From positions 46,167 to 110,166 of the forward strand of contig NZ_JBEPKD010000012.1 of assembly GCF_040544555.1 (NCBI RefSeq): a stretch of DNA of 64,000 nucleotides, read 5' to 3'. The notes under the pieces are model-generated. The model did not search any database. It had not been told where the DNA came from and saw only the letters and a list, made by a program, of their open reading frames with translations. Positions 35,234 through 43,360 of this stretch are shown here, in pieces. Both the position numbers and the translations under genes were made by a program. Position 1 is the stretch's first letter. Each line of letters begins with the position of its first letter. This DNA is from Halalkalibacter oceani. GTDB lineage: Bacteria; Bacillota; Bacilli; Bacillales; Bacillaceae_D.

Positions 35234-36244
35234 ATGAAAGTAAAAGTGTGGATGTTATCTTTATTAGCAGTAATGGTAATCGCATTAACCGCATGCGGTG
35301 GCAATGAGCCGGATCAGGGCGCCGGAGAGCAGCCTGAAGGCACGGATCAAGGAAGTGAGACAGAAGAGAATATGACCATTCGTCTCGGGCTCGTCTGCGG
35401 AGGTATGACTCCACTTCTTGCGCAAATCGGAATCAATGATGGTTCATTCGAGGAAGCTGGGTTAACCGTGGAAGAACATTGCTTTACGTCTGGGTCGGAT
35501 GCCGTTCAGGCATTGGTCGGCGGCAGTATCGATGTCAATCTCGGTTCCTATGAGCACGTGCTTCGTTTTGCCAATAATGCCTTGTCTGTCAAAGCGTATG
35601 GACAGCTTTATGATGGTGTTGGCTACTCACTAATTGTCCGAGAGGATGCTCCTTATCAAGGATTGGAAGAGCTCGCAGGGGAAACATTGGCTGTTACACG
35701 TGCAGGAAGCTTGTCTGATACCGGACTTCGTTATGGGCTTGAAGCAAGTGGATTGGATCCTGACCGCGATGTGGAAATCATCGGCAGCGGCAGCGGGGCA
35801 AGCATGTTTGCTTCGATCGAAAACTCACAGGTAGCAGGAGGAATGGTGTCAGAGCCAACGATCTCGCAAATGGTCTCTTCCGGCGACTTTAGAGTTCTTT
35901 ATGAGCCGGAGATTGAATATGCCGGTATCGTCGTCATGGCGACAACTGAATGGGTGGACGAAAACAGTGAGGCGATGACTGTATTTTTGAGAGTGATGAA
36001 TGAAATCAATGACCGTGTGACGGATGATCCGGCTTCGGCTGTTGAACCAATGCAGCAAAACTTCGAAAACATTGAACCTGATGTGCTTGAAATGGCGATT
36101 GCCAATCAGCTGGCACGTGTTCCTGAAGGGTTAAGAGTTACTGAGGAAGGCGCAGCCAATGTGGCGGAAACAGCGGTTGAATTAGAAATTATTGAGGAGC
36201 CTGTTTCGTTTGATGAGGCTGTTGACTTATCATACCTACCTTAG
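35234..36244 (+). CDS. ABC transporter substrate-binding lipoprotein, NMT1/THI5-like
   Basis: 336 residues from the ATG at 35234 (GTGGAGGGAAC upstream). Signal peptide with lipobox LTAC, lipidated Cys at 21, then an acidic linker (Gly/Glu/Gln-rich, about 22-50) and a periplasmic-binding fold: RLGLVCGGMTPLLAQIG, EEAGLTVEEH, GSIDVNLGSYEHVL. The last two match the NMT1/TauA pattern. Anchored outside the membrane, it delivers the substrate to the permease. The ligand cannot be read from sequence; the adjoining catabolic genes suggest a carboxylated ring compound. Confidence 0.9.
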   Translation: MKVKVWMLSLLAVMVIALTACGGNEPDQGAGEQPEGTDQGSETEENMTIRLGLVCGGMTPLLAQIGINDGSFEEAGLTVEEHCFTSGSDAVQALVGGSIDVNLGSYEHVLRFANNALSVKAYGQLYDGVGYSLIVREDAPYQGLEELAGETLAVTRAGSLSDTGLRYGLEASGLDPDRDVEIIGSGSGASMFASIENSQVAGGMVSEPTISQMVSSGDFRVLYEPEIEYAGIVVMATTEWVDENSEAMTVFLRVMNEINDRVTDDPASAVEPMQQNFENIEPDVLEMAIANQLARVPEGLRVTEEGAANVAETAVELEIIEEPVSFDEAVDLSYLP

Positions 36245-36257
36245 GAGGGGTTGAACG

Positions 36258-37682
36258 ATGGGGAAGGATTTGCGAACGTATTTAAAGCAGCTCGATGAGC
36301 TGAACCCGAACAGCATCCGCGTTGTCGGGGAAGAGGTCGATCCAAGATTCGGAATTACGGGCTATGCGGCTCGCCTTGCAGAACAAGGCGAGTACCCTGG
36401 CCTCATTTTTAAAAATGTTAAGGGTGCTAAGTTGTCATGTATCTCCAATTTGCTGACGACGTATGAACGAATTGCGTTATTTTTAAATTGTGAGGTGCCG
36501 GACATCCCGCGCGTATTTGGCGAGAAGATCCGCAACCAAATTCCGCCGACCGTCGTCCCTGCCGAGCAGGCGCCAGTTAAAGAGAACATATTAATGGGCG
36601 ATGAAGCCGATTTATCGAAGCTTCCGATCCCTGTCCATAATGAAATGGATGGAGGCCCTTATTTATCAGCCGGGGTGATGGTGATCCGCGACCCTGAAAG
36701 TAAGGAAATCAACGCCGGAATTTACCGTCACCAAATTTACGATAAGCGTGAATTAGGGGTATGGTTTCTCGGTGCCCATCATGGCGGCTTGATACATAAG
36801 AAATACGAAAAAGAAGGAAAACCCGCCCCGGTGGCGATCGTCCTTGGCCATCATCCAGGCTTTTTAATGGGGGCGGTCTCCCGTATTCAGGGAATTGGCG
36901 GCGAGTATGAAGTTGCCGGGTCGCTGATCGGGGAATCGTTGAATGTCGTCAAGGCGGAAACATCTGATTTAATGGTGCCGGCCGATGCAGAAATTATCAT
37001 TGAAGGGGAAATCCTCCCTGAGAAAGAAGCGCCGGAAGGTCCTTTCGGTGAATGGCCTGGTCACTACCTTGGCGGCGGCTCCGTCCCTGTCATCCGGGTG
37101 ACTTGCATTACGCACCGAAATCAGGCGATTTTCCAGGATATTGTCGCTTCCAGCAGAGAACACTTAATGGTGGGCGGGATTCCGCGCTCAGGAAGTATTT
37201 ATCATTCTGTGAAATCCGTCGTCCCGAGCCTTAATACGGTCAATGTGCCGCATTATGCGCGGATGCACTGCTATATTTCCCTGCACAAGGAACGGGATGC
37301 CGACGTCAAAAAAGCAGCTTTTACAGCATTGAATACAGAGCAGGAAAATTTGCGTCATATTGTTGTCGTCGATGATGATATCAATGTTTTTAATGAGGAA
37401 GAAGTGGCTTGGGCAGTCGGGACTCGCTTTGACGCTGAACGTGATCAGCTCATTATCCCGAAATGGAACGGACCTGGCGGGCTGCTGCCGACAAACTGGG
37501 ATTATCATGAGGATGGCTCCCATACAGCGCGAATGTCAAGTGCTGTCATTGTCGATGCGACCAAACCGGCTCCGCCAATTCCTTATCCGAAGCGGGCCGT
37601 TGTGCCAAAGGAACATGTTGATAAGGCGAAACCCGAGCAATTAAGAGCATTGAGCGACGAAGAAAAAGGGCAGTGGTTTTAA
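36258..37682 (+). CDS. UbiD family prenylated-FMN decarboxylase
   Basis: 474 residues. UbiD hallmarks: prFMN-contacting Arg in INAGIYRHQIYDKRELG, acidic pair in EAPEGPFGEWPGHYLGG (equivalent to the Glu residues of the Fdc1 active site), and GHHPGFLMGA. Known: UbiD enzymes reversibly decarboxylate aromatic, heteroaromatic or unsaturated acids with prFMN made by UbiX; the matching ubiX is at 48843, the far end of the island. Lies 14 nt behind the binding-protein gene with TAGGAGGGG, and ends at the terminator at 37788. Whether it acts on the imported acid or a later product is unknown. Confidence 0.92.
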   Translation: MGKDLRTYLKQLDELNPNSIRVVGEEVDPRFGITGYAARLAEQGEYPGLIFKNVKGAKLSCISNLLTTYERIALFLNCEVPDIPRVFGEKIRNQIPPTVVPAEQAPVKENILMGDEADLSKLPIPVHNEMDGGPYLSAGVMVIRDPESKEINAGIYRHQIYDKRELGVWFLGAHHGGLIHKKYEKEGKPAPVAIVLGHHPGFLMGAVSRIQGIGGEYEVAGSLIGESLNVVKAETSDLMVPADAEIIIEGEILPEKEAPEGPFGEWPGHYLGGGSVPVIRVTCITHRNQAIFQDIVASSREHLMVGGIPRSGSIYHSVKSVVPSLNTVNVPHYARMHCYISLHKERDADVKKAAFTALNTEQENLRHIVVVDDDINVFNEEEVAWAVGTRFDAERDQLIIPKWNGPGGLLPTNWDYHEDGSHTARMSSAVIVDATKPAPPIPYPKRAVVPKEHVDKAKPEQLRALSDEEKGQWF

Positions 37683-37787
37683 GCGTGTTTCATTCAACTT
37701 CACGACTGCTTTCGGCTGTCTTACAAGTCGATGGTGAAAGGCTGCGGCGGTTTTGCCTGCAAAGCATTGCCCAGCCTTCGCTGCTTC

Positions 37788-37834
37788 GGGGTTGCATCAA
37801 AAGGAAAAAGTCCTTTTCATGCAACCCCTATTTT
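37788..37834 (+). terminator. Terminator inside the island after ubiD
   Basis: GGGGTTGCATCAAAAGGA (37788-37805) pairs with TCCTTTTCATGCAACCCC (37811-37828) with one mismatch, then a weak T tract (TATTTTA). It splits the island into an import/UbiD unit and a pxp/molybdenum unit, or acts as partial attenuator. Confidence 0.8.
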
Positions 37835-37870
37835 ACATCGAAGTACAAGTAAGAAGGAGGGGGGAAGTGA

Positions 37871-38596
37871 ATGAAGGCAATCAATATTTTTCCGTTTGGT
37901 GATTCGGCTCTTGTTGTGCAACTGGGGGAGGGCGTCGACCCGGCGACCCATGAAAAGGTTCAGCTGCTTTGTGCCTATCTTGACGACCATCCACTAGAAG
38001 GGATGACTGAATATTTGCCCGCTTTTACGAATGTGACAATCTATTATGATTGCTATCACGTCTTACAGGACGCAGGTCAAGATTCCGAACAGCTCCCTTA
38101 TGAGCTTTTCCGGGCAAGAGTCCAACGGCTGCTGGCGCAAATTGAACCGGGTGAACAAGTTGAGGCGCGAACAGTAGAGATACCAGTCTATTATGGAGGA
38201 GAGCTCGGTCGGGATTTAGAAACCGTTGCCCGGCATAACTCTTTAACTCCGGAGGACGTCATCCGGATTCATACAGAAGGTGACTATCTTACATATATGG
38301 TCGGATTTGCGCCGGGCTTTCCTTACCTGGGAGGGCTTTCCGAGCGGATCGCGACACCGCGGCGGGAAACGCCCCGGCTGGCGATACCGGCCGGCACAGT
38401 CGGCATTGCGGGAACCCAGACCGGCGTTTACCCGATTGAAACTCCGGGAGGCTGGCAGCTTATCGGCCATACGCCGTTAAAGCTGTTTCAGCCGGATCAA
38501 TGGCCGCCTACCCTTATACAAGCTGGTGATCGAGTAAAGTTCAAAGCGATCAGCAAGGATGAATACGATCAGCTCGTGAAGGAGGGGGCCCAATGA
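37871..38596 (+). CDS. pxpB: 5-oxoprolinase subunit PxpB (KipI family)
   Basis: 241 residues. Family motifs: MVGFAPGFPYLGGL, IATPRRETPRLAIPAGTVGIAG and ETPGGWQLIGHTPL. Known: PxpB and PxpC together with PxpA form the bacterial ATP-dependent 5-oxoprolinase; the B. subtilis homologue KipI also inhibits sporulation kinase KinA. Strong AGAAGGAGGGGGG site. Stop overlaps pxpC start by 4 nt. In this setting it may act on another lactam. A role in kinase control cannot be excluded. Confidence 0.92.
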   Translation: MKAINIFPFGDSALVVQLGEGVDPATHEKVQLLCAYLDDHPLEGMTEYLPAFTNVTIYYDCYHVLQDAGQDSEQLPYELFRARVQRLLAQIEPGEQVEARTVEIPVYYGGELGRDLETVARHNSLTPEDVIRIHTEGDYLTYMVGFAPGFPYLGGLSERIATPRRETPRLAIPAGTVGIAGTQTGVYPIETPGGWQLIGHTPLKLFQPDQWPPTLIQAGDRVKFKAISKDEYDQLVKEGAQ

Positions 38597-39600
38597 GTAT
38601 TGTTGTGAAAAAGCCCGGATTATTAACGACGGTCCAAGATAAAGGCAGAACCGGGTTTCAGAAGTTCGGTATTATCGCCAGCGGAGCGATGGATCGCTAC
38701 GCCTTGCGGGCGGCAAATGTGCTTGTGGAAAATGAGGAGCATGAGGCGGCGCTTGAAATCACATTGGTCGGCCCGACCTTAACCTTTGAAGAAGATGCCC
38801 TGATTGCGATTTGTGGTGCTGACTTGTCACCGACAATTGACAAACAGCCGCTGCCGATGTGGAGAGCCGTCTTTGTCAGGGGGGGGACAACCTTGTCCTT
38901 TGGCCCGGCAAAGCATGGGACGCGCGCGTACTTGGCCGTTGCCGGTGGATATGATATTCCTGAGGTGATGAACAGCCGTTCGACCTATTTACGAGCTGGA
39001 ATTGGCGGCTACGAAGGCCGGGCGCTGAAAGCGAATGATCAGCTTTACATAAGAAAAGCGGAGCAGCAAGAGAAGCTGGAGGCATTAAGGCAAAGGGCGG
39101 GAGAGAGACCGTTTTATGAGGCGACATTGCCGCTTTTCCGCTATATTAGGCCTTCCTACGAAATGAATCCCCTTATTCGCGTCGTAAAAGGGATGCAGGC
39201 CGACAGCTTTGAGCAGGAGAGTATAGACGCCTTTTATCGCGAGCCGTTTAAAGTACTGCCACAATCGGATCGGATGGGATTTCGTCTTGCGGGCCCGCCG
39301 TTGCGTCTGAAGCATAAGGAGCAGCTGCTGTCCGAGGCGGTGACCTTCGGCAGTATTCAGGTTCCGTCTGATGGCAATCCGATTGTGCTGATGGCCGATC
39401 GCCAAACAACCGGCGGCTATCATAAAATCGCCCAGGTGATTACCGTTGATTTACCGGTGATGGCTCAATTAAACCTTGGCGCAGAGGTCCGTTTTAAAGA
39501 AGTGTCACTGGAGGAAGCTCAGCTTCTTCTGCTAGAACAGGAATTAAATTTTGAACAATTAAAGCAAGGTGTGCGATTATATAATAAAGGGATGATCTGA
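38593..39600 (+). CDS. pxpC: 5-oxoprolinase subunit PxpC (KipA family, biotin-carboxylase-like fold)
   Basis: 335 residues. Begins KKPGLLTTVQDKGRTGFQKFG, typical of the KipA/allophanate hydrolase-subunit-2 family, with GAMDRYALRAANVLV, ICGADLSPTI and PSDGNPIVLMADRQTTGGY. Partner of PxpB (ATGA overlap). Provides, with PxpB, the ATP-using activation of the lactam that PxpA hydrolyses. Confidence 0.92.
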   Translation: MSIVVKKPGLLTTVQDKGRTGFQKFGIIASGAMDRYALRAANVLVENEEHEAALEITLVGPTLTFEEDALIAICGADLSPTIDKQPLPMWRAVFVRGGTTLSFGPAKHGTRAYLAVAGGYDIPEVMNSRSTYLRAGIGGYEGRALKANDQLYIRKAEQQEKLEALRQRAGERPFYEATLPLFRYIRPSYEMNPLIRVVKGMQADSFEQESIDAFYREPFKVLPQSDRMGFRLAGPPLRLKHKEQLLSEAVTFGSIQVPSDGNPIVLMADRQTTGGYHKIAQVITVDLPVMAQLNLGAEVRFKEVSLEEAQLLLLEQELNFEQLKQGVRLYNKGMI

Positions 39601-39695
39601 GCGGATGGGGAAACAGGGGAAGACTACTTGGTGAAGAAGTGATTCCCTCGTCTGCAGAAGGTCCCTCACATTCTAAATTCAAGGAGGATGTCAAA

Positions 39696-40463
39696 ATGAG
39701 TGTAGTCGATTTAAACTGTGATATGGGTGAGAGTTTTGGCGCTTATAAGATGGGAACGGATGAACAGATTTTAAAATATGTCACTTCCGCTAATATTGCA
39801 TGCGGCTTTCATGCCGGGGACGCGACGACGATGCGGAAAACGGTTAAGCTGGCGCTTGAGAACGATGTTGCGATCGGAGCGCATCCAGGGTTGCAGGATT
39901 TGATTGGCTTTGGCCGGCGAGACATGGATATTTCCCCGCAGGAAGCGTATGATATCGTTGTCTATCAGATTGGCGCGATGTACGGCTTTGTTAAATCAGA
40001 GGGTGCCAAGATGCAGCATGTCAAGGCGCACGGTTCTTTATACAATATGGCATCCGTTAATAAGGATTTAGCAGAGGCAATTGCCGAGGCGGTGTACAAG
40101 GTCGATCCAGAGCTCATTTTATTTGGCCTGGCGAATGGTGAATTATTAAAAGCGGGAGAACGGATCGGCTTAAGAACGGGAAGCGAAGTTTTTGCCGACC
40201 GCACTTATCAGGAAGACGGGACGCTGACATCGCGGCGCCTGCCGAATGCGATGATTGAAAGTGAAGCAGAATCAGTGCAGCAGGTCATTCGCATGGTCAA
40301 GGAAAAGAAAGTGCTTTGCCAGCAAAACAAAGATATTTCGATTCTCGCTGAAACGATCTGCATCCACGGCGATGGTCCGAATGCGTTGGCGTATGCGAAG
40401 AAAATTAAGCAAGAGCTTGAACAGGCCGACATTACCGTACAAGCAATTGGCAAAGAAAAGTAA
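39696..40463 (+). CDS. pxpA: 5-oxoprolinase subunit PxpA (LamB/YcsF family)
   Basis: 255 residues from the ATG at 39696 (AAGGAGG just upstream; the frame is open further up without a ribosome site). LamB/YcsF motifs: VDLNCDMGESFGAYK, SANIACGFHAGDATTM, GAHPGLQDLIGFGRR and VKAHGSLYN; EVFADRTYQEDGTL is the conserved C-terminal loop. Polysaccharide-deacetylase-like barrel that opens the lactam ring. The gene order B-C-A and tight spacing make one PxpABC complex. Unlike B. subtilis there is no kipR or Nramp gene beside it. Confidence 0.93.
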   Translation: MSVVDLNCDMGESFGAYKMGTDEQILKYVTSANIACGFHAGDATTMRKTVKLALENDVAIGAHPGLQDLIGFGRRDMDISPQEAYDIVVYQIGAMYGFVKSEGAKMQHVKAHGSLYNMASVNKDLAEAIAEAVYKVDPELILFGLANGELLKAGERIGLRTGSEVFADRTYQEDGTLTSRRLPNAMIESEAESVQQVIRMVKEKKVLCQQNKDISILAETICIHGDGPNALAYAKKIKQELEQADITVQAIGKEK

Positions 40464-40480
40464 ACGGAGGAGCGAATGTG

Positions 40481-42169
40481 ATGACAGCAAACAACTATGA
40501 AACGGATGTATTAGTCGTCGGATCAGGAGCGGCCGGGATGATGGCCGCCCGGGCTGCGGCGGATGAAGGAGCGAATGTCATCATTGCTGACAAAAGCTTG
40601 ATTGGACGGGGCGGAGCAACAATTATTGCCCAAATGACGGTCGCTGTCGCCTTAGGTGAAGCCGAAGAGGACAGCACCGAGCTTCATTTTGAAGATACGA
40701 TGGTCGGAAGCCGCGGCTTAGGCGACGCTGAAATTATTAGGGCGATTGTTGAAAGAGGACCTGAAGTGATCAATGAGGTTGAAGGTTACGGGGTGAAATG
40801 GGCGCGAACGGAGGATGGTAAACGGTCTCAGGTTGTATCTCCCGGTCATTCGAAGCGCCGCTGTGTCTATGTCGATATTTTAAATACGGGCGGTGCAACG
40901 GCAAACGGCTTAAAGCGCGCGATTTGGAAAGATGAAAAGATTACCCGGCTGAAAAATGTCATGATTACCCGCCTGGTGAAACACGAAGGGCGCGTCGTCG
41001 GGGCCGTTGGCTTTTCAATGGAGGATATGGTGCCAATCAGCATTTCCGCTTCACAGGTCATTTTGGCGACAGGTGGACTGACGGAAGTGTACGAGCGCAA
41101 CAGTGCGTCATCGAATATGACCGGGGACGGCTTTATTTTAGCGGCAGAAGCCGGCGGTGAATTGCGCGACATGGAAATGGTGCAGTTTTTCCCGATCGCT
41201 CATCTGTTTCCTCCATTAGTCGGAATTGACCCGATTATGTGGGACCCATTCCGCTATAAGCTTGGTGGAAGGCTGTTAAATGGCGAGCATGAGGAATTTA
41301 TGCAGCGCTACAATGGAGAAGTAGCCGGGAAGTACACAGCGACGAGAGATTTAACAAGCTATGCGATTTTTAAAGAGGTTGAGGCCGGACGAGGCTCAGA
41401 GCATGGCGGCGCTTACCTTGATTTCCGAATGGTTCCGGAGGACAAGCTGAAAGAAGGCTTCGGGCCGGTGATCGATATTTTGAAGTCGCAGGGCGTTGAT
41501 TTGACGAAGCAAATGGTTGAAGTTGCGCCAATGGCCCATTTTATGCTTGGGGGCGTTAAAGTGGATAAGGCGATGAAAACAACTGTGCCGAATTTGCTTG
41601 CCTGTGGCGAACTGATTTATGGCATGCACGGGGCGAACCGGCTGTCCGGCAACGCGATTACAGAAGCGCTTGTGACGGGAAGAATTGCCGGGGAAACAGC
41701 GGCAAAGGACTTGCAGCAGCGTGAGGATGAGATTGTAAAGAAAGAATTGGAACAGGAATGGGCGCAGCTTCAGGCGTTCTGGTATCCGGAGAAAGTGGAA
41801 AAGGACGAGGACTCGATTCTTGGGCTGAGACGAAAAATCCAGAAAATTCTTTGGAAAGGTTCCGGTCCGTTAAGAACGGAAGAGGAGCTTCAGCAAGCAC
41901 TTGGCGAAATTGAGCAGGTGGAAGCCGAAGTAAAAGAAGTGGCGCTTGCACCGCAAGACAGCTATGCACTTTCGCTGGTGGAAAAGATCGAAGCGGTCAA
42001 TATGGCCCGTTTAGGGAAGGCGATCATTCAAGGAGCGATCGAACGTAAGGAAACACGGGGCGCTCACGTCAGACTTGACTATCCGGAGCAGCTTGAGAAA
42101 GCGTACAGCTCGTTATTTACGCTTAATGAGGCAGGAGAATGGACGTTCAATAAAGTGGAGATGGAATAA
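40481..42169 (+). CDS. FAD-dependent oxidoreductase, succinate dehydrogenase/fumarate reductase flavoprotein superfamily
   Basis: 562 residues from ATG 40481 (a GTG at 40478 is equally possible; GGAGG is 7-10 nt upstream). FAD motif VVGSGAAGMMAARAAADEG at the N-terminus and HGANRLSGNAITEALVTG near residue 390. Known FrdA/SdhA enzymes have FHPTG and RGEGG around the dicarboxylate site; here the corresponding places read QFFPIAHL and KLGGRLL, so the substrate is not simple fumarate or succinate. VAPMAHFMLGGV keeps the active-site-region His. A C-terminal helical part follows. Paired with the small 2Fe-2S protein encoded 16 nt downstream. Confidence 0.88.
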   Translation: MTANNYETDVLVVGSGAAGMMAARAAADEGANVIIADKSLIGRGGATIIAQMTVAVALGEAEEDSTELHFEDTMVGSRGLGDAEIIRAIVERGPEVINEVEGYGVKWARTEDGKRSQVVSPGHSKRRCVYVDILNTGGATANGLKRAIWKDEKITRLKNVMITRLVKHEGRVVGAVGFSMEDMVPISISASQVILATGGLTEVYERNSASSNMTGDGFILAAEAGGELRDMEMVQFFPIAHLFPPLVGIDPIMWDPFRYKLGGRLLNGEHEEFMQRYNGEVAGKYTATRDLTSYAIFKEVEAGRGSEHGGAYLDFRMVPEDKLKEGFGPVIDILKSQGVDLTKQMVEVAPMAHFMLGGVKVDKAMKTTVPNLLACGELIYGMHGANRLSGNAITEALVTGRIAGETAAKDLQQREDEIVKKELEQEWAQLQAFWYPEKVEKDEDSILGLRRKIQKILWKGSGPLRTEEELQQALGEIEQVEAEVKEVALAPQDSYALSLVEKIEAVNMARLGKAIIQGAIERKETRGAHVRLDYPEQLEKAYSSLFTLNEAGEWTFNKVEME

Positions 42170-42185
42170 AAGGAGGAAGGTACAT

Positions 42186-42497
42186 ATGGCAGAGATTACA
42201 TTGCACATCACTCGCGGAAGCGAAAAAGAAGGGAAGCATGAAGAAACGTACCAGGTTCCTTTTGTCGAAGGAATGAGTCTGCTTGATGCCATTTTCTGGA
42301 TCAGGGAGCATAAGGATCCGACTTTGGCTGTCCGCTATTCCTGCCGGTCGGCCAACGCCTGCAAAGAGTGTATGGCCGTCGTTGACGGTAAGGCCGGCTA
42401 CCTGTGCAGCATCCGGGCGGAAGAAAACAGTGAACAAAAAATCGAACCTTTAGCCGCGCGACCTTGGGTGAAGGATTTAACGACAGCAATCGAATAG
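42186..42497 (+). CDS. Small 2Fe-2S protein, like the N-terminal domain of SdhB/FrdB
   Basis: 103 residues from the ATG at 42186 (AAAGGAGGAAGG upstream). Sequence resembles only the first domain of succinate dehydrogenase iron-sulfur subunits: cysteines in YSCRSANACKEC and YLC, and the ending IEPLAARPWVKDLTT, which in SdhB leads into the 4Fe-4S domain. That second domain is missing; the gene ends there. The first two cysteines are five residues apart (C-x5-C-x2-C) instead of the usual four. Inferred: one-cluster electron partner of the preceding flavoprotein. Confidence 0.82.
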   Translation: MAEITLHITRGSEKEGKHEETYQVPFVEGMSLLDAIFWIREHKDPTLAVRYSCRSANACKECMAVVDGKAGYLCSIRAEENSEQKIEPLAARPWVKDLTTAIE

Positions 42498-42511
42498 GCG
42501 GTGAAGAACGA

Positions 42512-43360
42512 ATGTGGTATCGACCGGATAATTTGAAACAAGCGCTTGCGCTTCTTGCTGAGGAGCAGCCGACGATTGTATGTGGAGGAACGGACTTGTT
42601 CGTGAATTGGGAAGCAAGAAAGAAGCAGAGTCCGGCCAGGTCGTGGCTTGACATTCAGCATATTCCCGAGCTGCAGCGTCTTGAGCAGACGGCGGGAGGA
42701 ATTGAAATTGGCGCAGCGGTAACGGCGGCGGAACTGTGGCAAAGTCCGGTGACGGAAGGGCTCGCCGCGCTCCGCGAAGCATGTCAAGTCGTCGGCGGCT
42801 GGCAAATTCAAAACCGGGCGTCGATTGGCGGTAATTTTGCCAATGCGTCACCCGCCGCGGATATGATCGTGCCATTAATCGCCTATGGAGCCGTGTTAAC
42901 GCTGGCGAGCCGATCTGGCACGAGAAAAGTCGCAGCTGCTGACTTTGTCACCGGGCCGAAGACAACGGTGCTTCAGGATGATGAAATGATAACGAGTGTT
43001 TTTATCCCGCATGAGGTCGTCGGTGTCCCGCAAACATTTTTGCGGCATGACCAGCGCGGCGGAACGGATATTTCTTTAGTGTCGGTAGCCGCGGTTGTAA
43101 AAGGAGCGGGCGTAGAGAAGGAATGGATTAAGATCGCTGTCGGTGCTGCCAATGCAACGGTTGTCGCGTTGAGTAATGACGAGCTGAACGGGACTGAGCT
43201 AACCGAAGAAGCGATCGCGGGCATTGCCCGGCTCTATGCAAATGAATGTCAGCCGATTTCCGATGTCCGCGCGAGCGCTGAATATCGGAAGGAAATGGTC
43301 AAGGTATTCGTCAAAAAAGCATTGATGAAGCTTACAGCAAAGGCGGGGAGAGAATCATGA
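42512..43360 (+). CDS. Molybdenum hydroxylase FAD subunit (CoxM family)
   Basis: 282 residues from the ATG at 42512, 15 nt after the 2Fe-2S gene. FAD-binding PCMH domain with IVCGGTDLFVNWEARK and QIQNRASIGGNFANASPAADM (the CoxM pattern), and a C-terminal CO-dehydrogenase flavoprotein domain. Takes electrons from the CoxS-type clusters. The stop overlaps the next gene by 4 nt (ATGA). The order of the three subunit genes is M - (decarboxylase-like gene) - S - L. Confidence 0.9.
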   Translation: MWYRPDNLKQALALLAEEQPTIVCGGTDLFVNWEARKKQSPARSWLDIQHIPELQRLEQTAGGIEIGAAVTAAELWQSPVTEGLAALREACQVVGGWQIQNRASIGGNFANASPAADMIVPLIAYGAVLTLASRSGTRKVAAADFVTGPKTTVLQDDEMITSVFIPHEVVGVPQTFLRHDQRGGTDISLVSVAAVVKGAGVEKEWIKIAVGAANATVVALSNDELNGTELTEEAIAGIARLYANECQPISDVRASAEYRKEMVKVFVKKALMKLTAKAGRES

